The notes beneath the pieces were generated by a model. That model saw nothing but the letters and a program-made list of their open reading frames with translations, did no database searches and was not told the origin of the DNA. From positions 248,001-312,000 of the forward strand of contig NZ_FNFF01000005.1 of NCBI RefSeq assembly GCF_900100315.1: a DNA stretch of 64,000 nucleotides, given 5' to 3'. Of this stretch, positions 55,225-62,735 are shown in pieces; positions within the stretch are counted from its first letter, which is position 1, and every line of letters starts with the position of its first letter. Made by a program: the position numbers and the translations under genes. The DNA is from Streptomyces indicus (lineage in GTDB: Bacteria > Actinomycetota > Actinomycetes > Streptomycetales > Streptomycetaceae).

Positions 55225-57144
55225 ATGACGTCATCGGGGACCAATTCGGCGGGGATCGGGGCGAGTTCGGGGGCGGTGCCTTCAGGGGCGGAGTCGGCGT
55301 CTCCAAGGGCTGAGGGAGGGGCGCCAGGACCGGCGTCGGCGCCCGGCTCGGACGTCGGGCGGGCGGCAGCTTCCGGCGCGGAGCCGACGGCCGGGTCGAG
55401 AGCCGAGCCGGCAGCCGGGTCACGAGCGGGGCGGCGGGCCGGTCCCGGAGCAAAGCCGATGGCCGCACACGCAGTTGAGCCGACGGCCGGCCACCGGGCT
55501 GAGCCGACAGCCGGTCACGCATCCGAGTCGCCGGCCGGTCCTGGAGCAGAACCGATGGCCGGTCAAGCATCCGAGCCGCCGGCTGGTCCCGGAGCAAAGG
55601 CAATGGCCAGTCACGCAGCCAAGCCGACGGCCGGTCATGCGGCTGAGCCCGCGGCCGGTCCCGGAGGCGCGTCGGCCGAAGACATACGAACCACCGGCGA
55701 AGCCACCACCACCGGCTGGACCACAGCCTGGGAGCTGCTGCTCCCGGCCGTCGCCGCGCCCGCGCGTTCACGTGGCCGGGCGCTCCAGGAGGCGCTGCGC
55801 GAGGCGGTCCGTTCGGGACGGCTCGCGTCCGGCACGCGGCTCCCGGCCAGCCGCGCGCTCGCGGCCGACCTCGGGGTCTCGCGGGGTCTTGTCACGGAGG
55901 CGTACGAGCAGTTGACGGCCGAGGGGTATCTGCGGGCGGGGCGCGGCGCGGGGACCTGGGTGGGCGGAGCGGTGGCCGTCGCGACCGGCGCGGGGTCCCG
56001 CCGCGGCGCTCCCCCGCGGGGACGCGAGGACCGCCTGACCCTGCTGCCCGGGGTGCCCGACCTGTCCCTGTTCCCGCGCTCGGCCTGGTCCGCGGCCCAG
56101 CGCGCGGTGCTGGCCGAACTCCCGCACGCCACGCTCGGCTATCCGGATCCGCGCGGTCTGCCCCGGCTGCGCACGACGGTCGCCCAGATGCTCGCGCGCC
56201 GCCGGGGCGTCGTCGCCGACCCGGAGCGTGTCGTGGTCTGCTCCGGGGTCTCCCAGGCCATGACCCTCCTGGGCCTGGTGCTGTACGCGGGCGGGCAGCG
56301 CACCGTGGCCGCCGAGGACCCCGGCAGTCCCGAGCATGCGGAGCTGTTCGCGCACTCGGGCATGCGGACCGTGCGCGTCCCCCTGGACGAGGAGGGCCCG
56401 GACCTCGGCATGCTGCGGGCGGCCGGGGTGCGCACGCTCGTGGCCACGCCCTCGCACCAGTTCCCTTCCGGCCTTGCCTACTCCCCCGCGCGCCGGGCCC
56501 AACTCCTCGACTGGGCGCGGTCGGTGGACGGTCTCGTGATCGAGGACGACTACGACGGGGACTTCCGCTACGACCGTGCGCCCGTGGGTGCGCTCCAGGG
56601 ACTCGACCCGGACCACGTCGCGTACACCGGCTCCGTCAGCAAGTCCCTCGCGCCGGGGATGCGTCTGGGCTGGATGGTGGTGCCGGAGCGGCTGGCCGAC
56701 GCGGTGGTGGCCCGCAAGCGCCTCATGGACCTGGGGAATCCGGCACTCGACCAGGAGACGCTCGCCCGGTTCATCGAACACGGCGCCTACGACCGGCACT
56801 TGCGGCGCTGTCTGCGCACGTACCGTGAGCGGCGCAATGCGCTGGTCGAGGCGCTGGCCGAGCATCTGCCCGGCACGGAGGTCAGCGGGATCGCCGCCGG
56901 GCTCCATGTGATCGCCGCGCTGCCGCCGGGAGACACCCCCGGCCCGGAGCTGGTGGAGCGGGCGGCCGAGGCGGGGCTCGCGGTGCGGCTCCTCGACGCG
57001 TACACGGCACAGGCCGCGGGTGACGGGCGGGTGCGGCTCGTGATCGGTTACGCGGCCCTGGCGCCGTATCGCATCGATGAGGCCGTACGGCTGCTCGCGC
57101 GCGTGGTCGCGAACGGTCGACAGGCCGCCCCGGGCGCCCGCTAG
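55225..57144 (+). CDS. MocR/PdxR-type GntR-aminotransferase regulator with octapeptide-repeat N-terminus
   Basis: A 639-residue protein. Residues about 170-250 form a GntR winged HTH ('RALQEALREAVRSGRLASGT', 'ALAADLGVSRGLVTEAYEQL'), and about 270-630 an aminotransferase-like domain with PLP-site Lys473 ('GSVSKSLAPGMRLGW') and 'IEDDYDGDFRY'. Such MocR proteins sense PLP or amino compounds and often control adjacent transporters; here the divergent EamA gene is the likely target. The first 150 residues are unusual: 52-147 are twelve 8-residue repeats of type A-E-P-T-A-G-H-A. A downstream start (e.g. near residue 165) would remove them, but the -10 box supports ATG 55225. Confidence 0.9.
   Translation: MTSSGTNSAGIGASSGAVPSGAESASPRAEGGAPGPASAPGSDVGRAAASGAEPTAGSRAEPAAGSRAGRRAGPGAKPMAAHAVEPTAGHRAEPTAGHASESPAGPGAEPMAGQASEPPAGPGAKAMASHAAKPTAGHAAEPAAGPGGASAEDIRTTGEATTTGWTTAWELLLPAVAAPARSRGRALQEALREAVRSGRLASGTRLPASRALAADLGVSRGLVTEAYEQLTAEGYLRAGRGAGTWVGGAVAVATGAGSRRGAPPRGREDRLTLLPGVPDLSLFPRSAWSAAQRAVLAELPHATLGYPDPRGLPRLRTTVAQMLARRRGVVADPERVVVCSGVSQAMTLLGLVLYAGGQRTVAAEDPGSPEHAELFAHSGMRTVRVPLDEEGPDLGMLRAAGVRTLVATPSHQFPSGLAYSPARRAQLLDWARSVDGLVIEDDYDGDFRYDRAPVGALQGLDPDHVAYTGSVSKSLAPGMRLGWMVVPERLADAVVARKRLMDLGNPALDQETLARFIEHGAYDRHLRRCLRTYRERRNALVEALAEHLPGTEVSGIAAGLHVIAALPPGDTPGPELVERAAEAGLAVRLLDAYTAQAAGDGRVRLVIGYAALAPYRIDEAVRLLARVVANGRQAAPGAR
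55378..55665 (+). repeat. Twelve 24-bp tandem repeats inside the mocR-like gene
   Basis: Each 24-bp unit (form GCCGAGCCGACGGCCGGTCA plus CGCA) encodes one octapeptide; the frame is kept through all twelve. Units differ at several positions, so the array is old or under coding drift. Confidence 0.9.
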
Positions 57145-57153
57145 CCCGTCCCG

Positions 57154-57831
57154 TCAGGGGCTGCCCGCCAGCAGGTAGCCCGCGATGAGCAGCCCGAAGC
57201 CGACGGGAACATAGACGAGGGTGGCCACGATCGGCAGCCAGCCGCCGACCCAGCCGGGCACCGAACGGCCGGGCACCATCTTGCGGTTGGCGCGCGCCAC
57301 TTCATCGGCCAGCCCGAGCCGCTCGGCGGCCCGTGCGGACACGATCACCCCGGCGTCGATCGAGCGCTCCAGGAGGGCCCGGCGCACGGTGCGGTCGACC
57401 GTGTCCGCGCCGCCCTTGAACTTGTGGACGATGACACGTACCCCGTGGGCGTCCGTCAGGATCAGCCGGTCGTCGGTGCCGCCCGTTTCCCCCGCGGCCT
57501 CGACCCGCCCCACCTTGGTGAGGGCGGCCAGCTCCACGGTGCGGCGGCCGGACAGGGTGCGGGCGGTGAGCAGGCCCTCGGCCGACACCTGGACGTGCCA
57601 GCCGGTGGCGGAGTAGAAGGCGACCAGCAGGCTGACCAGCGGGGTGGCCATGTTGCCGAAGACGAGTGCGTCGGAGACGGTCCCGGCCTGCACGAGCAGC
57701 GAGACCGCCACGAGGTGGACCGGGGTCAGCAGCCAGACGAACGCGTCCACGGCCCGGCGGGCTCTGCGGCCCTGACCGGCCGAGACGGCGAGGTCGTGGG
57801 GGACGGTGGGGGCGCCTGGGGTAAGCGTCAT
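57154..57831 (-). CDS. Membrane protein of unknown function with PH-like cytoplasmic loop
   Basis: A 225-residue protein: two helices near the N-terminus (about 30-75, 'FVWLLTPVHLVAVSLLVQAG', 'MATPLVSLLVAFYSATGWHV'), a soluble middle with 'SAEGLLTARTLSGRRTVELA' resembling a bacterial PH/DUF2244-like segment, and a C-terminal helix pair ending 'GFGLLIAGYLLAGSP'. ATG 57831 is preferred over ATG 57837 because a TAGCGT -10 box ends seven bases before it. Convergent with the mocR-like gene, nine bases apart. Function unknown. Confidence 0.72.
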   Translation of the reverse strand: MTLTPGAPTVPHDLAVSAGQGRRARRAVDAFVWLLTPVHLVAVSLLVQAGTVSDALVFGNMATPLVSLLVAFYSATGWHVQVSAEGLLTARTLSGRRTVELAALTKVGRVEAAGETGGTDDRLILTDAHGVRVIVHKFKGGADTVDRTVRRALLERSIDAGVIVSARAAERLGLADEVARANRKMVPGRSVPGWVGGWLPIVATLVYVPVGFGLLIAGYLLAGSP

Positions 57832-57838
57832 GAGCATG

Positions 57839-57844
57839 ACGCTA
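57839..57844 (-). promoter_or_regulatory. -10 box deciding the start of the membrane-protein gene
   Basis: TAGCGT on the minus strand is seven bases from ATG 57831 but only one base from ATG 57837, so the former is the likely leaderless start. Confidence 0.55.
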
Positions 57845-57893
57845 TCGCGGCCGGAACAGGGCCAGTCGGCCGGTCCGCGGGCTCACCGCCGGC

Positions 57894-58304
57894 TCAGGAG
57901 TTGGACCAGGCGCGCGTGCACAGGACGAGCCGGTACCCGTCGGGGTCCTCGATCGTCACACCCCACTCGTTCCAGTACGGGTTGGGCGAGAGCACCCGCT
58001 TGCCGCCGTGCCGCTCCAGCGCGGCCACGAGGTCCTCCGGAACCGGGCCGTCGAGATAGACCACGAGCAGGTCCTCCTCGGTGGGGCGCGGCTCGACGGG
58101 ACGGGCCGCCTCGTGGACGAGTTCGAGATGCCAGTCCGCCTCGGGCCACCCGAGCATCAGCAGGTCGTGCTCGCCGGGCGCGTGGTCGCCCTGCGTGCGC
58201 CACACCACGCTCAGTCCGAGGCCCTCGCGCCAGAACCGCTCGGCGGCGGCGAGGTCGCGGGACGGGCGGGCGATACGGATGTGACTGCGGGCGTTGATCG
58301 ACAT
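57894..58304 (-). CDS. VOC family protein
   Basis: A 136-residue glyoxalase-fold protein: 'SHIRIARPSRDLAAAERFWR' and 'GLGLSVVWRTQGDH' in the first half, 'ALERHGGKRVLSPNPYWNEW' and 'VTIEDPDGYRLVLCTRAW' in the second. The metal positions His8, Glu in 'HLELVH' and Glu in 'TIEDPDG' are consistent with an active metal site. Substrate unknown. Leaderless by its -10 box. Confidence 0.88.
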   Translation of the reverse strand: MSINARSHIRIARPSRDLAAAERFWREGLGLSVVWRTQGDHAPGEHDLLMLGWPEADWHLELVHEAARPVEPRPTEEDLLVVYLDGPVPEDLVAALERHGGKRVLSPNPYWNEWGVTIEDPDGYRLVLCTRAWSNS

Positions 58305-58310
58305 GGCCTC

Positions 58311-58316
58311 AGCCTA
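58311..58316 (-). promoter_or_regulatory. -10 box of leaderless VOC gene
   Basis: TAGGCT on the minus strand ends six bases before the ATG at 58304. Confidence 0.5.
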
Positions 58317-58349
58317 GGCAGGCCGGACCGCGCCCACATCGGGCTCGCG

Positions 58350-58429
58350 GCCTAGGCCGGGCCCTACGCCAGGTCCGCGGCCCGGCCTGGGCCGGGCCCA
58401 ACGTCAGGCCCCCGGACAGGCCTAGGCCC
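58350..58429. repeat. 35-bp tandem repeats in the VOC-phoD gap
   Basis: Units 58350-58384 and 58385-58419 begin GCCTRGGCCGGGCCC, and a third begins at 58420 with GCCTAGGCCC. The gap 58305-58617 has no gene; it holds this tract, the VOC promoter and the phoD regulatory region. Confidence 0.8.
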
Positions 58430-58507
58430 GCAGGGGGACCCGGCCACGGACGTCAGCCCGTGCGCACCCCGGTGTCACCGTGGGAACGGATGCCCGGAGC
58501 GTGCCGT

Positions 58508-58553
58508 GTTCCCTTGCGGGGTGCGGGAGTTGTTCACTTGGGGTTCGCGTGTC
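58508..58553 (+). promoter_or_regulatory. Candidate PHO box upstream of phoD
   Basis: Two adjacent 11-mers, GTTCACTTGGG (58532-58542) and GTTCGCGTGTC (58543-58553), fit the PhoP direct-repeat unit beginning GTTCAC; GTGCGGGAGTT (58521-58531) and GTTCCCTTGCG (58508-58518) are weaker units in phase or nearly so. The site is 65 bases before the PhoD start. Confidence 0.65.
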
Positions 58554-58617
58554 CGAAGTGCCGCACGAGTAGGTCTGGTCCCGCACCGCCGCCGGTCCCG
58601 TCCGAGGAGGCTCATCG

Positions 58618-60195
58618 ATGTCCACGGGTCAGCAAGGCCCCGTTCCCGGCCGCCGCTCCGTTCTCCGCGGCTCGCTCGCCGCGTCCGCCGCGCTCGCCCT
58701 GCCCGCGCTCGGCTCCGCCCCCGCCCTCGCGCTGTCCGGGCGGCCGAGCGCCGGATGGGGCGTACAGGCCGGGGACATCGACGCGCACTCGGGCCTGGTG
58801 TGGGTGCGTAGCGACCGGCCGGCCCGGATGATCGTGGAGACCTCCGCCACCGCGTCGTTCCGCCGCACCCGCCGCTGGCACGGCCCGCTCCTGGGCCCCG
58901 GCACGGACTTCACGGGGACGACGCGGCTGCACGGCCTCCCCTCCGGCGAGCAGATCCACTACCGCGTCCTGCTCGCGGACCCCGACGACCCGCGGCGCAC
59001 GAGCCGGCCGGTCGCCGGAACGTTCCGCACCGCTCCCCAACGGCGCCACCAGGACGTGCGGTTCGTGTGGTCCGGGGACATCGCGGGCCAGGGCTGGGGC
59101 ATCAACCCCGAGCTCGGCGGCTACCGCGTCTTCGAGCAGATGCGGCTGCGCGATCCCGACTTCTTCCTGTGCAGCGGTGACACGGTGTACGCGGACGGGC
59201 CGTTGCAGCCTACGGTGACGCTGCCCGACGGCCGGGTCTGGCGGAACGTGATGACGGAGGAGAAGGCCAAGGTCGCCGAGACGCTGGCCGAGTTCCGCGG
59301 CACGTTCCGCTACAACCTGCTCGACGAGAATCTGCGCCGCTTCAACGCCCAGGTCCCGTCGATCGTGCAGTGGGACGACCACGAGGTGCGCAACAACTGG
59401 TACCCCGGGCAGATCCTGGACGACGCCCGTTATACGGAGAAGAACGTCGACGTGCTCGCGGCCCGGGCCCGGCAGGCCTTCGGCGAGTACTTCCCGATCT
59501 CCACGCTGTCCGGGCAGCGCACCGAGGGGCGGGTCCACCGGGTGGTCCGGCACGGTCCGCTCCTGGACGTGTTCGTCCTCGACATGCGGACGTACCGCAA
59601 TCAGAACTCGCCGAACCGGCAGACCGAGGACCCGGTGGGCATCCTCGGCGCCGAGCAGCTGGCGTGGCTGAAGCGGGAGTTGGGGCGTTCGCGCGCGGTG
59701 TGGAAGGTGATCGCCTCGGACATGCCGCTGGGCCTGGTCGTCGGGGACGGCGCCGTGAACTACGAGGCGGTGGCGCAGGGTGATCCGGGTGCGCCGCTGG
59801 GCCGTGAGCTGCAGATCGCCGAACTCCTGCGCCACATCAAGCACCAGCGGATCACCGGCACGCTGTGGCTCACGGCGGATGTCCACTACACCTCGGCGCA
59901 GCACTACGACCCGTCGCGGGCCGCGTTCAAGGACTTCGCGCCGTTCTGGGAGTTCGTGTCGGGGCCGCTCGCGGCGGGCGGCTTCCCAGCGGTGAAGCTG
60001 GACGGGACCTTCGGCCCCGAGCAGTCCTTCGTGAAGGCCCCGGCCCGGGCGAACGTGTCGCCGGCCGAGTCGCCCCAGTACTTCGGGGAGGTGGACATCG
60101 ACGGCGGCAGCGGGGAGTTGACGGTGCGCCTGCGGGAGGACACGGGGGCCGTGCTGTTCACGAAGGTGCTGCAACCGGGGCTCGTGGGGCAGTGA
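58618..60195 (+). CDS. phoD: Tat-exported PhoD-type alkaline phosphatase/phosphodiesterase
   Basis: A 525-residue secreted phosphatase. The Tat signal 'GRRSVLRGSLAASAALALP' (twin Arg12-Arg13) ends near Ala38. An N-terminal PhoD domain (45-140) is followed by the metallophosphatase domain: 'VWSGDIAGQGWG', 'LCSGDTVYADGP', 'VQWDDHEVRNNW' and 'WLTADVHYTSAQHY' supply the Fe/Ca ligands. It releases phosphate from organic esters outside the cell. GAGGAGG precedes the ATG. The candidate PHO box predicts induction under phosphate starvation. A terminator follows. Confidence 0.94.
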   Translation: MSTGQQGPVPGRRSVLRGSLAASAALALPALGSAPALALSGRPSAGWGVQAGDIDAHSGLVWVRSDRPARMIVETSATASFRRTRRWHGPLLGPGTDFTGTTRLHGLPSGEQIHYRVLLADPDDPRRTSRPVAGTFRTAPQRRHQDVRFVWSGDIAGQGWGINPELGGYRVFEQMRLRDPDFFLCSGDTVYADGPLQPTVTLPDGRVWRNVMTEEKAKVAETLAEFRGTFRYNLLDENLRRFNAQVPSIVQWDDHEVRNNWYPGQILDDARYTEKNVDVLAARARQAFGEYFPISTLSGQRTEGRVHRVVRHGPLLDVFVLDMRTYRNQNSPNRQTEDPVGILGAEQLAWLKRELGRSRAVWKVIASDMPLGLVVGDGAVNYEAVAQGDPGAPLGRELQIAELLRHIKHQRITGTLWLTADVHYTSAQHYDPSRAAFKDFAPFWEFVSGPLAAGGFPAVKLDGTFGPEQSFVKAPARANVSPAESPQYFGEVDIDGGSGELTVRLREDTGAVLFTKVLQPGLVGQ

Positions 60196-60222
60196 CGCAC
60201 GGAGCCTCGGCGACGTGACGTC

Positions 60223-60254
60223 GGGGGGTGCCGCGCAGGTGCGGGGCACCCCCC
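60223..60254. terminator. Terminator between phoD and the roadblock operon
   Basis: GGGGGGTGCC (60223-60232) pairs perfectly with GGCACCCCCC (60245-60254) across a 12-base loop; convergent genes on both sides. Confidence 0.8.
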
Positions 60255-60262
60255 CGGCCGTG

Positions 60263-60637
60263 TCACACGTCCAGCTCGCTCTCGATGCGCTTCAGCTGGT
60301 GGCGGGCCATGGCGAGGTTGGCCCGCTGCTTGTCCAGGGCGAGGTAGAGGAACAGCCCGCTGTTGTTGCGGGACTTGAGCAGCCGGATGAGGTGGTACTG
60401 GCCGCCGAGGGTGATGAGGATGTCCTCGATCTCGTCCTTGAGCCCGAGCATCTCCATGGTGCGCACCTTGGCGCGCACCACATCCGTGTTGCCGGCCGCG
60501 GCGACGGACAGGTCGAGGTCCTTGCCTCCGCCCAGGGTGCCGAGCGCCATGCCGCTGCCGTAGTCGACCAGGGCCGCTCCGAGAGCGCCCTCTATGCCGG
60601 TCATCGCTTCCTTGAGAGCCGTCTCGGTGTTGATCAT
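60263..60637 (-). CDS. Roadblock/LC7-domain protein (fourth gene of operon)
   Basis: A 124-residue roadblock protein: 'LKEAMTGIEGALGAALVDYG', 'VRTMEMLGLKDEIEDILITL', 'GQYHLIRLLKSRNNSGLFLY' and the closing helix 'ANLAMARHQLKRIESELDV'. Roadblock dimers serve as regulators of small Ras-like GTPases such as MglA. AGGAAG lies upstream. It shares the 'YHLIR' core with the first gene of the operon, suggesting duplication. Confidence 0.88.
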   Translation of the reverse strand: MINTETALKEAMTGIEGALGAALVDYGSGMALGTLGGGKDLDLSVAAAGNTDVVRAKVRTMEMLGLKDEIEDILITLGGQYHLIRLLKSRNNSGLFLYLALDKQRANLAMARHQLKRIESELDV

Positions 60638-60684
60638 GGGAGCTGCACTTCCTTTTCGTCGGTTCTGCGAACGGGGGGTGGGAT

Positions 60685-61083
60685 TCATGAGGTGGTCTTC
60701 TCCAGTTGTTCGGGCGCCCCGGCGAGAAGCGCGGCGATCCGGGCGGCGGACCATGCGGCCTCCAGGCGGAACCGGCCGACATTCGTTCCGGCCTCGGTCA
60801 CGAGCATCAGGACGGCCGAGTCGCCCGCGGTGTGCGCGGCCAGCCAGCCCTGGTCGCCGCGGACGAGGAACTCGCGTACGCCGCCCAGCGCGGCCGCCGC
60901 GGACAGCCGCTGGGCCGCCGCGAGCACATCGGCGGTGCGCGCGCCGCGCGGCCCGCCGTCCGCCGCGCCGAAGTCCTCGGCCAGCACCTTGCCGTCGATG
61001 CCGACGACGAGGGACCCGGTGAGCTGCGGCACGGCGGCGCGCAACCGCGCCAACTCGCCGTTCAACTCGGCCTGTGCCGCCAT
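60685..61083 (-). CDS. Roadblock/LC7-domain protein (third gene of operon)
   Basis: A 132-residue roadblock protein with 'PQLTGSLVVGIDGKVLAEDF' and 'FLVRGDQGWLAAHTAGDSAV' and the closing 'GRFRLEAAWSAARIAALLAG'. ATG 61083 is preferred because GAGAGGAA stands eight bases upstream; ATG 61125 or 61116 would add a basic extension. It is 47 bases before the fourth gene and 76 bases after the second. Confidence 0.82.
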   Translation of the reverse strand: MAAQAELNGELARLRAAVPQLTGSLVVGIDGKVLAEDFGAADGGPRGARTADVLAAAQRLSAAAALGGVREFLVRGDQGWLAAHTAGDSAVLMLVTEAGTNVGRFRLEAAWSAARIAALLAGAPEQLEKTTS

Positions 61084-61159
61084 CGCCTGGTTCCTCTCGG
61101 CTCGCCATCGCTTCATGCGTCTCATGGGGGCGCCCCGGCCACTTCGGGGAGGTACGGCG

Positions 61160-61981
61160 TCACAGACGGGCCTCCAAGGCGTCGCGGACACGTTGCAGCA
61201 GAGCGATGTCGGGTGTGGTGAAGCCGTAGACGTCCGGTGCCCGCGCCCTGGCGTCGGACGCGCTGCCCTCGGTGCTCGGTGCGGTCGGCTGCCGGGCGCG
61301 CGGGCCCGGCGGTTCGACCATCCCGGCCACGGCGAGCCGGCGTATGTCGAGCAGCACGTGGAAGGCGGGTCTGCCCAGCTCGCGGGCGAGTTGGGCCGGG
61401 GTGCGCGCGCCGTCCACGAGGTCGAGCAGCGCCCGCTGGCGCGCCGGGACCCGCCGGTCCGGGCACGCGGTACGGCGGTTCACCGGCTGCTCGTCCACCA
61501 CGGGCCCGGGCCACACGGCGTCGAGGAGCCCTTGCCGGCGCATCGCCTCGCGGAGCACCCGGCCGGCGGGGACGGAGAGGGCCAGGCCGTCGTCCGCGAC
61601 CACACCGTGCCGGAAGCGGGCGGGGCCGCCGCCCGGCGCGAGGGCGAAGTACGCCGCGTCGAACAGGGCGGTGCGGCGGCACAGTTCGAGCGTCCCCTCG
61701 GAGAGCTGTCCGTCCTTGACCAGGTGCTCGGCGGCGCGCCCGCTGTCGCGGTTGCCGCGGTCCAGGGCATCCGCCCAGAGCGCGGACGGCACCTTGCCGC
61801 AGCCCACGAGCAGGTCGCCGAGCCCGGGCGCGGTGTCGCTGTGGGCGTGCACCACCTGTCCGTCGATCAGGTATAACGCCCCGGTCTCGCGTTGCAGCAC
61901 CCCGCCCGCGCGCTCCTCGGCCAGCCGCAGCAGCATCGAGGAGCGCAGCGGCAGGGCGGGCGGCGGCGCAACGCGGCTCAT
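61160..61981 (-). CDS. PATAN/DUF4388-like protein with C-terminal winged helix (second gene of operon)
   Basis: A 273-residue protein. The N-terminal half ('GVLQRETGALYLIDGQVVHA', 'LGDLLVGCGKVPSALWADAL') resembles the PATAN/DUF4388 fold seen in signalling proteins. The C-terminal part ('RQRALLDLVDGARTPAQLAR', 'LGRPAFHVLLDIRRLAVAGM') looks like a winged helix, followed by a disordered stretch and a last helix. It begins in the stop codon of the first gene (ATGA) and is thus coupled to a roadblock protein. The fold call is tentative. Confidence 0.72.
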   Translation of the reverse strand: MSRVAPPPALPLRSSMLLRLAEERAGGVLQRETGALYLIDGQVVHAHSDTAPGLGDLLVGCGKVPSALWADALDRGNRDSGRAAEHLVKDGQLSEGTLELCRRTALFDAAYFALAPGGGPARFRHGVVADDGLALSVPAGRVLREAMRRQGLLDAVWPGPVVDEQPVNRRTACPDRRVPARQRALLDLVDGARTPAQLARELGRPAFHVLLDIRRLAVAGMVEPPGPRARQPTAPSTEGSASDARARAPDVYGFTTPDIALLQRVRDALEARL

Positions 61982-62391
61982 CCCGACCCCTGCGGTGCGA
62001 AGGGCCGGGCCATCTCCTCGGCGAGGGACTGGAGCCGGCGCCGGGCCAGCGCGAGATTGCCCGCGTCGCGGTCGAGCCACAGGTGCAGGAACACGGCGCC
62101 GTCCAGGGCGTCGGGCACGAAGCGTATGAGGTGGTACGTGGAGCCTGTGGTGACGATGACGTCCTCGACGGGCGGTCCGCCGGAGTCCTCGGGGCCGGCG
62201 GTGAACACGGCCGACTCCATGACGATCCGGGCCAGTTCGGCGGTGTCGCCGGCAGCCGATTCGACCCCGCCCTGCGCCGCCTCGCCCGCCGTGTCCAGGG
62301 CGAAGCCGCACGTCCAGTCGACGATGGTGGCCCCTCGCGCGCCGGGCACACTCATCGCCTCGAGCAAGGTCACATCGATCCCCGGCACCAT
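61978..62391 (-). CDS. Roadblock-like protein (first gene of operon)
   Basis: A 137-residue roadblock-like protein: 'GARGATIVDWTCGFALDTAG', 'DVIVTTGSTYHLIRFVPDAL' and 'AVFLHLWLDRDAGNLALARR' align with the other two. GGGAGGGGG precedes ATG 62391, which fixes the start and dismisses the longer frame from 62523. It heads a four-gene minus-strand operon (roadblock, PATAN-like, roadblock, roadblock) that has no GTPase or kinase gene in the window, unlike the cvn conservons. Confidence 0.8.
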   Translation of the reverse strand: MVPGIDVTLLEAMSVPGARGATIVDWTCGFALDTAGEAAQGGVESAAGDTAELARIVMESAVFTAGPEDSGGPPVEDVIVTTGSTYHLIRFVPDALDGAVFLHLWLDRDAGNLALARRRLQSLAEEMARPFAPQGSG

Positions 62392-62735
62392 CGCCCCCTC
62401 CCGCGCACCGCATGCGGTGCTGTGTGCCTGCGTGGCCAGGAGGCTATGACGCACGGAGGGTGGCGCGAGAGCCACTGGCATAATCCAGAGGAATTTGCCA
62501 CGGTCCGACTGCTGGCTGATCACGGATGTTCGATTCGTGACCGGATTCGACGAACATCAGCTCGCATCAGTCGCCACAGAGGCCTCCGGCACCTCGCGAT
62601 CACGACCGTTCCGGAGCCGCTGGATTCCTGTGGGGTTCCGCAAGAAACATGACGGCAAAAAGGACAGATGGCGTCTTAACCGCTCAGTCACAAAGCGTTC
62701 GTGATCACGCAACACCGATCGTCCAGAGTGCTGCC
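62392..62735. other. 344-base divergent gap
   Basis: No gene is seen. The stretch must contain the promoters of the roadblock operon and of the ACT-GNAT gene. The right half is AT-richer (e.g. AAGAAACATGACGGCAAAAA near 62641), typical of a promoter region, but no certain -10/-35 pair or dyad was found. Confidence 0.6.

Noticed and set aside
60637..61108. Longer starts for the fourth roadblock gene
   Set aside because: The extra part is antisense or out of frame with the third roadblock gene; ATG 60637 matches the domain start.
60263..62391. Conservon (cvn) operon
   Set aside because: The roadblock genes lack the accompanying histidine kinase-like, DUF742 and GTPase genes that define a conservon.
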